From: Chloroflexota bacterium
GTDB lineage: Bacteria; Chloroflexota; Limnocylindria; Limnocylindrales; CSP1-4
Direction: 5' to 3'
DNA length: 64,000 bases
NCBI GenBank assembly: GCA_015478725.1
Contig: JADMIG010000015.1
Coordinates: 1 to 64,000, forward strand
The translations under genes and the position numbers were made by a program. A model generated the notes under the pieces. The model worked only from the letters and a program-made list of their open reading frames with translations. It was not told where the DNA came from and did no database searches. Every line of letters starts with the position of its first letter. Position 1 is the stretch's first letter. Shown here piece after piece: positions 42,534 through 50,731 of the stretch.

Positions 42534-43744
42534 TGACCCGTGGGATCGATAGCGCCGAGATCCTGGAGGATCTTGACCGAGGCGTCCGCCTGCATCTGGC
42601 CAAGCCGCATCTTGAGCGTGCAGTGGCGGGTGGCAGGCTTGAAGGCCGCGGGGCCGCCGACGCACTCGGTCAGCGACGCCGAATCCATAGCGGCATTCAC
42701 CTTGGCGAGGTCGAGCGAGCCGGCCTTCTCCACCGCGACCTTCCAGAGATGCAGGCCACGGTACCAGGCCGGGCTGTTGAACGTCGCGGCGAAGACGCCG
42801 TCCGGATACTTCGCCTTGAACTCGGCTACCTTCTTCACGGTGAAGTCATCGTTGCCGCCGCTGGCGAAATAGTCCTGCGCGCAGAGGATGCCGGCCACAT
42901 CGGGGCCGAAGAGCGCGTTGACGCCCTCGTCGTAGAGAGAGGCGAGGTGTAGTCCCGTGTACCCACCACCGACGACGCCCTTCACGAACTGGACCGACGT
43001 CGGCAGCACGGTCACGTCGAAGATGGCGTCCGCCTTGGCGGCGAGGGCCTTGGTGACGAGCGGCGACGCGTCGGTCGCGTTGAGCGGGAGGTAGTCCTCG
43101 CCAACGATCGTGCCGCCAGCGGCCTCGACCTTCGCCCGGACCTCTTTCAGCATGTTCCGCGGGTAGAGATAGTCCGCCCCGCAGAGATAGAAGGACTTGG
43201 CGCCCTTGGACATCGCGTAGGCGACCGTCGGGTCGACCTGCTGGTTGGGCACGGCGCCGTCACTCCAGACATTCGGGGTGCACTCGCCGCCCTCGTAGGA
43301 GGCCGGCCAGATGTAGATGGTCTTTCCCGTCGTGGCGATGATCCCCTTGATCGCCTCGCGCATGTTGCTCGCGACACCGCCGATGACGACGTCGACCTTG
43401 TCCTTCTCGACCAGCTGCCGGGCGACCGTCGCCCCGACCGCCGGGTCGGTCGCGCTGTCAACGAGGACCATCTGGAGCTGGCGGCCGAGCACGCCGCCCG
43501 CCGCGTTGATCTCGTCGATGGTGAACTGGGCGACCTGCTGGTTAGACTTGCCGACGACGCCGAAGGCGCCGGTGATGTCGGTGAGGACGCCCACCTTGAT
43601 CGGGCCGGACGATCCCGCGCCGGGCGAACAGGCCGCCAATACGCTGCTGAGCGACCCGCCGAGACCGAGCGCCGCGCCACCCAGAGCCAATCCCTTCAGC
43701 ACCTGGCGCCGCGACAGGTCCCGGGTCATCCGATCGTTGCTCAT
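42524..43744 (-). CDS. AmiC/UrtA-like solute-binding protein, predicted Tat-exported lipoprotein
   Basis: A 406-aa periplasmic-binding protein type I. The leader has the twin-arginine motif SRRQVLKG and then lipobox LAAC (SVLAACSPG), so it is predicted as a Tat-exported lipoprotein. The mature domain matches amide/urea receptors (AmiC, UrtA, FmdD) rather than leucine receptors: ITGAFGVVGKSNQQVAQFTIDEINAAGG, IWPASYEGGECTPNVWSDGAVPNQQ and FYLCGADYLYPRNM. Short-chain amides, urea or acetylated amines are plausible ligands. Purine-rich GGGAG/GAGG lies 4-8 nt before ATG 43744. It lies between the two permease genes. Confidence 0.9.
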   Translation of the reverse strand: MSNDRMTRDLSRRQVLKGLALGGAALGLGGSLSSVLAACSPGAGSSGPIKVGVLTDITGAFGVVGKSNQQVAQFTIDEINAAGGVLGRQLQMVLVDSATDPAVGATVARQLVEKDKVDVVIGGVASNMREAIKGIIATTGKTIYIWPASYEGGECTPNVWSDGAVPNQQVDPTVAYAMSKGAKSFYLCGADYLYPRNMLKEVRAKVEAAGGTIVGEDYLPLNATDASPLVTKALAAKADAIFDVTVLPTSVQFVKGVVGGGYTGLHLASLYDEGVNALFGPDVAGILCAQDYFASGGNDDFTVKKVAEFKAKYPDGVFAATFNSPAWYRGLHLWKVAVEKAGSLDLAKVNAAMDSASLTECVGGPAAFKPATRHCTLKMRLGQMQADASVKILQDLGAIDPTGQCG

Positions 43745-43774
43745 CGCACCTCTCCCTTTGTGTCTGTGGTTCCG

Positions 43775-44626
43775 TTATCTGCTGACCAATCCCGTCGGCC
43801 GCAGCCGCATGAACACAATCGCCCCGAGGATCACGACGACCTGGGCGGCGACCGGGCCGATCAGGGCCGGCACGAGGCCGGCCGGGATCCCGATCGCGAT
43901 GGCGCCGAGAAGCGGCCCCTCCAAGGAGCCGAGCCCGCCGACCATGACCGCGATGAACATCGGGACGAGGTTGTCGAGCCCGAGGTCGGGATAGAGCGTC
44001 AGGTTGGGGACGATGAGCGCCCCGGCGAACCCGGCCAGGCCGGCGCCGACCGCGTAGGTCCCCGCGTACATCCGGCTCGTGGAGATTCCCGTCGCCTCGG
44101 CCAGCTCCCGGTTGTCCAAGGTCGCTCGGACGCGGAGCCCGAGCGAGCTGCGGCCCAGGGCGATGTAGGCGGCCACCACCACGACGATCGTCACGCCGAT
44201 GATGACGAGTCGCCATGCCGGGAGGCTCGCCCCGAGGAGGTCGAAGCTCCCGTGAAGCGGGGCTGGGACCGGGGCACCCTGGGAGGTCATCATCGCCCGG
44301 ACCACCTCCCGGATGACGAAGCCGACGGCGAACGTGGCCAGCAGCGCTCCCGCCGGGCTGGCGTAGAAGCGCCGGATGACCAGCCGCTCCAGGAGCAGCC
44401 CGAACGCCCCGACGACGATGGGTGCCAGGAGGATGCCCAGGAGGACGCTCCCGAACCACGTGTAGGTCAGGAACGCGGTCACGGCTCCCAGCAGCACGAA
44501 TTCGCCCTGGCAGAGGTTGAAGATCCGCATCATCCCGACGATTACGGCCATGCCGAGCACGAGCAGGAGGAGAATCGACGTCACGCTGAGCGTGTCGAAG
44601 ATCACCCGGACCAGAGTTGGGCTCAC
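43775..44626 (-). CDS. livH: LivH-type ABC permease
   Basis: A 283-aa permease with about eight helices (LSVTSILLLLVLGMAVIVGMMRIFNLCQGEFVLLGAVTAF...). The cytoplasmic loop RVRATLDNRELAEATGISTSRMYAGTYAVGAGLAGFAGAL is the LivH/UrtB ATPase-docking region. It starts at GTG 44626. First gene of the operon livH, binding protein, livM, livG, livF, 30 bp upstream of the binding-protein gene. The first position of the permease differs from urea operons, where the receptor gene leads. Confidence 0.93.
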   Translation of the reverse strand: MSPTLVRVIFDTLSVTSILLLLVLGMAVIVGMMRIFNLCQGEFVLLGAVTAFLTYTWFGSVLLGILLAPIVVGAFGLLLERLVIRRFYASPAGALLATFAVGFVIREVVRAMMTSQGAPVPAPLHGSFDLLGASLPAWRLVIIGVTIVVVVAAYIALGRSSLGLRVRATLDNRELAEATGISTSRMYAGTYAVGAGLAGFAGALIVPNLTLYPDLGLDNLVPMFIAVMVGGLGSLEGPLLGAIAIGIPAGLVPALIGPVAAQVVVILGAIVFMRLRPTGLVSR

Positions 44627-45018
44627 GGACGCGATGGCCTCATGTGGGTTCGCCCATCATCTTGAGCGTGTCGCCAGGTCGGCCGCCTGCGCGCTGGACC
44701 TGCGCCTGGTGGTCGTTGAGCGCTTGGTGGAGCATTGCGCCTGCCATCCCGCCGTTTGGCTGATCTCATTGCAGTAGGGCCGAGACCCCGACGCTCGCCA
44801 CTTGGACCAGAAACCAGGGCGGCTGATCCGGATCGAGCCCTGCAATCGCAACCTCCTCCATGGCCCCGCGCCGAATCCTGGTCGCGCGGGGCGCACGGGG
44901 TCCGATCTTCCCCGATGCCATCGAAGTCTGGCGGCCGTCAGCACGACGGCAATCCGTCGAATGACGGATGTAGGCGCTCATCCTTGGGTCCGGCCGGACG
45001 GTTGGCGAACCTGTTCAG
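44627..45018. other. Region between importer operon and its regulator
   Basis: About 390 bp without a credible gene. The 19-bp operator-like element (44952-44970) lies here, some 330 bp before livH. No convincing -10 was found for livH on the minus strand: TTCGAT at 44925-44920 is weak. A long leader is possible. Confidence 0.45.
44952..44970. promoter_or_regulatory. 19-bp operator-like element, copy 1 (livH side)
   Basis: ATCCGTCGAATGACGGATG contains a perfect dyad ATCCGTC-GAAT-GACGGAT (44952-44969). It differs at only two of 19 positions from the element at 46209-46227 on the other side of the LuxR-type regulator gene. Probable binding site of that regulator. Confidence 0.65.
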
Positions 45019-46146
45019 TCAGCCGCCGGCCTGGCCGCCGAGCTCCGCATCGCTGGATCGGACCCGGAGGAGCCCCTGCTCGACCGCGAACGCAGCCGCG
45101 CCGGCCCGGCTCGGCAGGCCCAACTTCTGGAAAACGCGCTCCAGGTGCGTCGCCACGGTCCTCGGACTCAGTCCGAAGTGAAGGGCGATCTCCCCGTTCG
45201 AGAGGCCACACGCCACGAGCGTCAGGACGTCGAGCTCGCGAGCGGTCAGCGCGTACGGAAGCACTGTGGCCGAGGCGGTCAGGAGGGCGACGTCTTCGAG
45301 GCCAGACGGATTGGCTCGGACCCGGAAGATCTCAACGCGCTGCCAGCCGTGCGCTGGGTCGAGCCAGAGGAAGCGCCGGCGAGCCTGCTGGCGCGCCAGC
45401 AGCTGGCGAGCGAGGTCGACTAGTGGCGGTGTCGAGCCGAGCACAGGGCCTACGCTCCGGCCCTTGAGCTCCACGAGCTCTCCGGACTGGGTGACCGCGG
45501 CGGCAGAGGCACCCGCCTCCGCCAGCGACGCGAGCCAACCAGCCGAGCGGGTCGCATCCGTCACGAGGGCGAGCAGGCTCCCGAGTTCGTCAAAGAGCGC
45601 TAGCGTATCGTCGGTCGGCGTCGTGCTCGTCGTCGTGTTCAGGTTCAGCACACCGGTGTAGCGCCCGTCCTCGGTGAACAGGCAGGCCGTCATCCCCTCG
45701 TCGTAGCCGGCCGGGCTGAAGACGTGACGAGGCGCATAGGTAGCCCGGTAGTCGAACGGCGCAGAGCCCCACCGCAGCGGCCGGCGGATCTTGTGAGCGC
45801 GACGAAAGCCGATATCACCGGCGGCGTTCAGGTACGCGAGCGTCGAGTCGGCGTATCCCTCGTTCGCCAGCGTCCGGTGGGTCCGACCGATCGGGTCCCA
45901 GATCGAGAAGGCGGCGGCGGCGAATGGGACGAGATCGGCGACGGCCTCCAGGATGCGCGCCGCGAGTTCGTCGGGCGGCCTCGGCTCGGCAAGCCCCCTG
46001 GCGACGCGCGCCAGTACCGCGATCTCGCGGGCGACGGTTCCGCTTGCCCCCGATCCGGTCGTGGCCTCCACCGCGGGCGCCTCGCAGTCTCCGCTGGCGC
46101 TCCACGGCCGAGCGGATGAGGCGCCATGTATACCATGCTGCGCCAT
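45019..46146 (-). CDS. GAF-domain LuxR-family transcriptional regulator
   Basis: A 375-aa regulator. The N-terminal half (about 40-205) looks like a GAF small-molecule sensor (ILEAVADLVPFAAAAFSIWD...GVLNLNTTTST). The C-terminal LuxR HTH reads LTARELDVLTLVACGLSNGEIALHFGLSPRTVATHLERVFQKLGLPSRAGAA. There is no receiver domain, so it is ligand-controlled rather than phosphorylated. It sits between the amide-type importer and a divergent HDAC-like gene, with a 19-bp element on both sides; it likely controls both in response to substrate. ATG 46146; TACGGC about 27 nt upstream is a possible -10. Confidence 0.87.
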   Translation of the reverse strand: MAQHGIHGASSARPWSASGDCEAPAVEATTGSGASGTVAREIAVLARVARGLAEPRPPDELAARILEAVADLVPFAAAAFSIWDPIGRTHRTLANEGYADSTLAYLNAAGDIGFRRAHKIRRPLRWGSAPFDYRATYAPRHVFSPAGYDEGMTACLFTEDGRYTGVLNLNTTTSTTPTDDTLALFDELGSLLALVTDATRSAGWLASLAEAGASAAAVTQSGELVELKGRSVGPVLGSTPPLVDLARQLLARQQARRRFLWLDPAHGWQRVEIFRVRANPSGLEDVALLTASATVLPYALTARELDVLTLVACGLSNGEIALHFGLSPRTVATHLERVFQKLGLPSRAGAAAFAVEQGLLRVRSSDAELGGQAGG

Positions 46147-46208
46147 CGATCCCGAGTCCCACCCAGGTGGCCGTAGACATCCCGGAGTTCAGGCCGCACC
46201 CATCCAGC

Positions 46209-46227
46209 ATCCGTCGAATGGCCGATG
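46209..46227. promoter_or_regulatory. 19-bp operator-like element, copy 2 (amidohydrolase side)
   Basis: ATCCGTCGAATGGCCGATG matches copy 1 at 17 of 19 positions. Its centre (46218) is about 43 bp upstream of the start site predicted from the -10 at 46249-46254, the position where LuxR-type activators often act (class II). It is also upstream of the divergent luxR-type gene. Confidence 0.6.
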
Positions 46228-46254
46228 GCCGAGCCGTCCCCAGGGCGCTACGGT
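46226..46254 (+). promoter_or_regulatory. Predicted promoter of the acetylpolyamine amidohydrolase-like gene
   Basis: -10 TACGGT (46249-46254) with a poor -35 (TGGCCG, 46226-46231; 17-nt spacer). A weak -35 next to an activator site fits activator dependence. Predicted start near 46261. Confidence 0.5.
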
Positions 46255-46257
46255 CAC

Positions 46258-46301
46258 GGCCAACGAACGGCCGACGAACGGCCAACGAACGGCCGACGGT
46301 T
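46258..46301 (+). repeat. 11-bp tandem repeats in the amidohydrolase leader
   Basis: GGCCAACGAAC, GGCCGACGAAC, GGCCAACGAAC and a partial GGCCGACGGTT run head to tail with 11-bp period. They begin at the predicted transcription start and end 34 nt before the start codon. The period of about one helical turn would suit a phased protein array or a repeated RNA element. Confidence 0.7.
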
Positions 46302-46334
46302 CCGGCACCGACGAGCAGCGACGGGGAGCGCGAG

Positions 46335-47468
46335 ATGACGATGGAGCTACTGCGGACGGGGCTTGCCTACCACCCGCGATTCCTTGCCCACGACACGGGT
46401 CTAGCCCTCGTCAGTGCCCCGGTGCCGGTCGATGGACCGTTTCAGGTGACGCCGCACCCTGAGGGCCCGTATCGTGTGCAGGCGGTTCACCGCACGCTCG
46501 AGATGACAGGGTTGCTCGAGCGGCTCACTCCAGTCGCGTTCGAGATCGTCGACGACGACGTCCTGGCGCTTGTCCACACCGACGGCTACATCGAGCACCT
46601 CAAGATGGCCTGCGCGACTGGAGCATCCGAGGCGGGGTCCTACGTCCCGATTTGCACCGCATCCGAGGAAATCGCCCGCCTCGCCGTCGGAGCCACGATC
46701 GCGACCGTGGACGCGGTCCTTGACGGCACCCTCTCGAACGCCTTCGCTCTGGTCCGACCACCCGGCCATCACGCTCCGGCCGACGCCGCTATGGGGTACT
46801 GCCTCTACAACAACGTGGCCATCGCCGCCCGTCACGCCCGCCAGCGTGGTGTCGAACGGATCGCGATCGTGGACTGGGACGTTCATCATGGCAACGGGAC
46901 CGAGTCCATCTTCCTCGATGATCCGTCCGTTCTGTACATCTCAACCCACCAGGATGCCTGGTATCCGGCCGACACTGGTCAGGCGGAGGTCGTGGGCAAG
47001 GGTGCCGGAATGGGCTTCAACGTGAATATCCCGCTCCCCCCGGGGAGCGGGGATGCGACCTACGCGCGCGCATACGAGCGCCTCGTCGCGCCGATCCTGC
47101 GCGAGTTCCGACCCGACCTCGTCCTCGTGTCGGCCGGCCAGGACCCGAATGCCTACGATCCGATGGGCCGGATGGCCGTCAGCTCGGACGGCTTCCGGAC
47201 GATCGCCCGCCGCGTCCTGGACACCGCCACCGACGTGGCTGGCGGCCGCGTGGCCATAGTGCTCGAGGGCGGGTACGGCGGCTATGCGCCCGTCTGCACA
47301 TGGTCGATCATCGAGGAACTCGCCGGCTGGCGGAGTGGGGTGGAGGACCCATACCGATCATGGTACGGGGCTACTCCGCCCGCGACGCTTGTTGCGCCGG
47401 AGGCGGAGGCGGCACTGGCCCGAGCGGCAGGGATCCAGAGCCGGACCTGGCACGGCGTCTCCGTCTGA
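46335..47468 (+). CDS. Histone deacetylase/acetylpolyamine amidohydrolase family protein
   Basis: A 377-aa zinc amidohydrolase. HDAC-fold signatures: PPGHHAPAD (about 145), the metal pair in DWDVHHGNGTE (Asp182 and His184), Asp270 in SAGQDPNAYDPMG, and the catalytic Tyr314 in EGGYGGY. All catalytic elements are present. Bacterial members remove acetyl or other acyl groups from polyamines, acetoin-like compounds or small amides (family knowledge). The ATG at 46335 has GGGGAG 6 nt upstream; a second ATG follows at 46341. It is divergent from the GAF-LuxR regulator and opposite an AmiC-type importer, suggesting it acts on imported acylated amines or amides. Confidence 0.92.
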   Translation: MTMELLRTGLAYHPRFLAHDTGLALVSAPVPVDGPFQVTPHPEGPYRVQAVHRTLEMTGLLERLTPVAFEIVDDDVLALVHTDGYIEHLKMACATGASEAGSYVPICTASEEIARLAVGATIATVDAVLDGTLSNAFALVRPPGHHAPADAAMGYCLYNNVAIAARHARQRGVERIAIVDWDVHHGNGTESIFLDDPSVLYISTHQDAWYPADTGQAEVVGKGAGMGFNVNIPLPPGSGDATYARAYERLVAPILREFRPDLVLVSAGQDPNAYDPMGRMAVSSDGFRTIARRVLDTATDVAGGRVAIVLEGGYGGYAPVCTWSIIEELAGWRSGVEDPYRSWYGATPPATLVAPEAEAALARAAGIQSRTWHGVSV

Positions 47469-47703
47469 GCGTCGGATCGCCGCGCTGCGGGCTCAGAGAC
47501 TGTGAACCACTTGTTCCGAGCGTGCCGACGGTCTCGCGACGCCGGCGAGCGAACGCAGCGAGAAGCTCCCGGGGTGGACGACCCATCGGACTCGGATCAT
47601 TTGCCCAGACGAACGACCGGAGATCTCCTCGAACCGCCGTGGTCTGGCGCCCAGTCGCTCGCGGGCACCGGAGCGGCCCGAAGAGGGGTCCCGTCGAACC
47701 AGA

Positions 47704-48027
47704 TCAGCGCTGTGGGCGACCACCGGGTCGGTCCCAGCCCTGGGCCACGATCCATGGCCCGGACACGTTCAAGCGGACCCGCCCTTCGTGCACGTCGCCG
47801 ACCGCCGAGGCCGGCACGTAGAGCCTCGCCTGCAAGAGGCCCCGAGCGACGACGAGCGTCGCCTCGCCGACCTCGGCGATCGTTCCGAGCCGGACGTCCT
47901 CGCTGTCGGACACGAGCCAGCCCCGCTCGAGATCGACGAAGCGGAACGTGCGCCGAGGTTCGATCGGGCCGCCGACGATCGGCGCGCGCGCCGCCCCACC
48001 CCGTCGCCGCTGCGGTCGCCACGCCAT
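47704..48027 (-). CDS. Small PRC-barrel-like protein (DUF2171-like)
   Basis: About 107 aa. FVDLERGWLVSDSEDVRLGTIAEVGEATLVVARGLLQARLYVPASAVGDVHEGRVRLNVS matches the pattern of DUF2171/PRC-barrel modules (VxDxxGxxIGxV...YVPxxAVxDVxxxRVxLxV), which bind other macromolecules or act in stress. A basic N-terminus of ~27 residues precedes it. ATG 48027 or GTG 48036 is the start. No partner is evident. Confidence 0.65.
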   Translation of the reverse strand: MAWRPQRRRGGAARAPIVGGPIEPRRTFRFVDLERGWLVSDSEDVRLGTIAEVGEATLVVARGLLQARLYVPASAVGDVHEGRVRLNVSGPWIVAQGWDRPGGRPQR

Positions 48028-48289
48028 GCGCGTCACCCGGGTCCACCGATCCGACCGAGGGTGCCGTGGAAGCGGGCATGCCCTCGTCCTGCGACGGACT
48101 GTAGTCCCGGACCGCCGTGGTCACAACGGCGGCGAGCGTCCGGCTCTTGCGCCAGGCGGACTGGCCAGCCCTTCGCTGCCTCAGCCGCGGCCGGCGCGGA
48201 CGATCGCGTGCTCGAGTTCGACCCCGCCGCTCCGGGTCGACGTGAACGAGGCGGAGATCCGCCAGACGCTCCGACCGTCAGCGTCGGCA
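48028..48289. other. Intergenic region, no gene seen
   Basis: About 260 bp between the DUF2171-like start and a doubtful small gene. Frames are open on both strands but without family features. Confidence 0.3.
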
Positions 48290-48595
48290 ATGTCCCCTGC
48301 AAGGTCGGCGTCGTACGGTCGCCCCACCAGGAGCGAAGCCATCATTACCAGCGCTGCCCCGATCCGCCCCGCCGACCCTCGCGAATGCGTCGAGACGTTC
48401 GCTTGGCGCGGTCTTCGCTTCCACGTCGTCACCGCTGAGCCGCTGACCGCCGAGCAGATCGACGCGATCGGACGGACCGTACCCAGGGTGACGCGGGTGG
48501 GGATGTTCGCCCAGGTCGTCGCGATGATCCTCGGGCGCCACGTCCGGATCCGAACCGAGCGCCCATCGCCCGACATCAGGTTCGAGGTGGGCTGA
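48290..48595 (+). CDS. Possible small gene of unknown function
   Basis: About 101 aa if ATG 48290 is used; the start is not secure. The C-terminal 65 residues (ETFAWRGLRFHVVTAEPLTAEQIDAIGRTVPRVTRVGMFAQVVAMILGRHVRIRTERPSPDIRFEVG region) have strongly GC-rich third positions and look like a real folded domain, whereas residues 1-35 do not. No Shine-Dalgarno seen. No family recognised. Confidence 0.35.
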   Translation: MSPARSASYGRPTRSEAIITSAAPIRPADPRECVETFAWRGLRFHVVTAEPLTAEQIDAIGRTVPRVTRVGMFAQVVAMILGRHVRIRTERPSPDIRFEVG

Positions 48596-48770
48596 GCGGC
48601 CCACTTCGGCGATCCGACCGCGAGGAGGCGAGCGCGAGGGCTTCCTCGACAGGCGCCGCTGGCCGACCCTTCCGTCACTACACCCTGCGCGGCCTGCTCC
48701 ATTGCGCGTGTGGCACCCGGGCGGCGGCGCCACGACGGAGGGCACCGCCGCGGGGTGGGAGAATGGACGG

Positions 48771-49124
48771 GTGAAGGCGAAGCTGGTCGCGTTCGGAGAT
48801 CTCCGGATCGAGGGCGAGCGGTACACCTCCGACGTGGTGATCGAGGGCGGACGGGTCCGCCGACGGCGGAAAGGCCCCTCGAAGCCGCTGCGCGACCAGT
48901 TCGGGCACACGCCGCTGTCGGTCGCCGAAGACATCCCCTGGGGTGGCCAGCGGCTCATCGTCGGAACGGGCGCCGATGGCGCGCTCCCCATCACCCCGGA
49001 GGTCGGCGAGGAAGCGCAGCGACGGGGGATCGCGATCGATGCCCTCCCGACCGGCGACGCCTGCCGCCTGCTCGCTGATCTCACGCCGAGGGACGTGTAC
49101 GCGATCCTCCACGTCACGTGCTGA
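48771..49124 (+). CDS. Mth938-like domain protein
   Basis: A 117-aa single-domain protein of the Mth938/DUF498 family (relatives include NDUFAF3 and AAMDC). Motifs: VVIEGGRVRRRRKGPSKP, LIVGTGADGALPITPEV, and DACRLLADLTPRDVYAILHVTC at the end. The biochemical role in bacteria is unknown. GTG 48771 is preceded by GGGAG, 9 nt away; the frame is open to 48702 without domain sequence. Confidence 0.82.
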   Translation: MKAKLVAFGDLRIEGERYTSDVVIEGGRVRRRRKGPSKPLRDQFGHTPLSVAEDIPWGGQRLIVGTGADGALPITPEVGEEAQRRGIAIDALPTGDACRLLADLTPRDVYAILHVTC

Positions 49125-49313
49125 GCGGCCGGTCACGGCACGATGGCTTCTCTATGAAGCCGCTCGCCACACCATGGCAACGTCGTGTGGCTCCGACCTG
49201 TCGACCATTGCGGGGGCTGAACGTCGCCACCCCGTGGCCTCACTGTTCATCACGCTGCGGGGCGCTCAGGTCCGGGCCTTCGAGGTCCCGATCGCCCGGG
49301 TCGGCCAACCTCG

Positions 49314-49763
49314 TCAGTGCAGGCTCCGCAGGTTGCCGACGATGCTCGTGACGACGCGCCGCGGGCCGTGCAGCGCGAGCCCGAGGAGGACCGGCACGGC
49401 GGCCTCCACGCGCCCGGCATATTCCTCGTACGTCGAGCTGTCGCGGGCGGCGGAGTTGAAGTCGAGGACCAGCAGCCCGCGAGCCAGCGCGCCACGCCGA
49501 AGGCCGGCAAGCTCCGCGGCGGGGGCGGCGAGCACGGGCACGGTGGCCTCCACGATGGCGGGATGCAGCTCGCCCTCGGGATCGGTCAGGTCATGGCCCA
49601 GTGAAACGATGCCCCGAGCGCCGAGGGTCGCGCCGAGCACGACCGCGATGTTGGCGACCTGCCAGCGTGGCAGGGCATCGTCGACGACAATCACTACCCG
49701 GGATGGGACGGCCTCCGCCGTAGGCGTCTCCGCCGCGCCCGGTCGTCCCGGTCGACTCCACAT
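49314..49763 (-). CDS. DUF2000-family protein
   Basis: A 149-aa protein with VVIVVDDALPRWQVANIAVVLGATLGARGIVSLGHDLTDPEG and ALARGLLVLDFNSAARDSSTYEEYAGRV, typical of DUF2000, a PTH2-like alpha/beta fold of unknown function. The ATG at 49763 was chosen because it gives the family N-terminus plus a short leader; the frame continues to 50771 as shadow. Divergent from the nucleoside phosphorylase-like gene with 12 bp between starts. Confidence 0.8.
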   Translation of the reverse strand: MWSRPGRPGAAETPTAEAVPSRVVIVVDDALPRWQVANIAVVLGATLGARGIVSLGHDLTDPEGELHPAIVEATVPVLAAPAAELAGLRRGALARGLLVLDFNSAARDSSTYEEYAGRVEAAVPVLLGLALHGPRRVVTSIVGNLRSLH

Positions 49764-49775
49764 CTCCGAGGCTTC

Positions 49776-50621
49776 ATGCACGCAGCGCATCGTGACAGGC
49801 CCAGCGAAACCGTGGCGGCACCGGACGCGGACGAGGCACGGCCGAGCGCGCCGATCGTCGAGCGCAGCGACCTCGCCGAACCGTCCGCATTCACGCCCGA
49901 GAGCCTGCTCCGTGAGGCGCGCCGGCAGAAGGGGCTCCCCGCCTCGGATGTTCCGCGAGTGTGCGTCCTCGATCCCGACGGGGACATCGTCCGCGACCTC
50001 ATCGGGTCGGGTCGTGCCCGCCAGGATCCCGACTGGGCCTGTTACCACACGCTGCTCCACCTGGTCGATGCCGACGGCCTCCGATACGGGATCATCGGTG
50101 GAGCGGTGGGCGCCTCGTTCGCGGTCCTCGTCGCCGAAGAGCTGTTCGCATCCGGTTGCCAGTTCCTCGTGAGCGTGACCTCTGCCGGCCAGATCCTCGA
50201 GCTTCGGGCGCCGCCCTACTTCGTCCTCATCGAGCGGGCCCTCCGCGATGAAGGCACGAGCTACCACTACCTGCCGCCAGCGCGCTACGTCGAGGCCGAC
50301 TCCACCCTGATCGATCTCGTCGGGACGGCCCTGCGCGGCGTCGACGTCGTCATCGAGCGCGGCAGCACATGGACGACCGATGCCCCGTTTCGCGAAACCG
50401 CGACCGAGATCGCCGAACGGCGGAGCGAGGGCGTCCTCGCGGTCGAGATGGAGGCGGCCGCCCTCTATGCCTTTGCCCGTGCGCGTGGGCGTTCGGTCGT
50501 CTGCTTTGCGCACATCACGAACCGGATGGGCCAAGCGGAGCGCGACTTCGAGAAGGGGGACGCGAGTGGGGCGCGCGAAGCGTTGCTGCTCATCGAGGCC
50601 GTCGCGCTGGCACTGCCGTGA
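49776..50621 (+). CDS. Nucleoside phosphorylase/hydrolase superfamily protein
   Basis: A 281-aa cytoplasmic PNP/UDP superfamily protein. YGIIGGAVGASFAVLVAEELFASGC supplies the N-terminal phosphate/ribose region, FLVSVTSAGQI the central strand, and LAVEMEAAALYAFA the Met-Glu-x-Glu-like ribose-binding region, with the base-binding Asp position in ITNRMG less clear. It may be a uridine-phosphorylase-like enzyme with unusual specificity. ATG 49776; no Shine-Dalgarno visible. Confidence 0.78.
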   Translation: MHAAHRDRPSETVAAPDADEARPSAPIVERSDLAEPSAFTPESLLREARRQKGLPASDVPRVCVLDPDGDIVRDLIGSGRARQDPDWACYHTLLHLVDADGLRYGIIGGAVGASFAVLVAEELFASGCQFLVSVTSAGQILELRAPPYFVLIERALRDEGTSYHYLPPARYVEADSTLIDLVGTALRGVDVVIERGSTWTTDAPFRETATEIAERRSEGVLAVEMEAAALYAFARARGRSVVCFAHITNRMGQAERDFEKGDASGAREALLLIEAVALALP

Positions 50622-50731
50622 GTCCCGCCTCTTGGAGTTCACCCGATAGGCAGGTGTGGCTTCGTCATTCCCATAGCCGCACGATGGCGAGATGGTGGCT
50701 GCACCAGGACTGCAGTGCCACCAGGCAGCGG

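Noticed and set aside
47502-48104. Plus-strand frame after the HDAC-like gene
   Set aside because: Ser/Arg/Pro-rich with no features; the DUF2171-like gene lies opposite on the minus strand.
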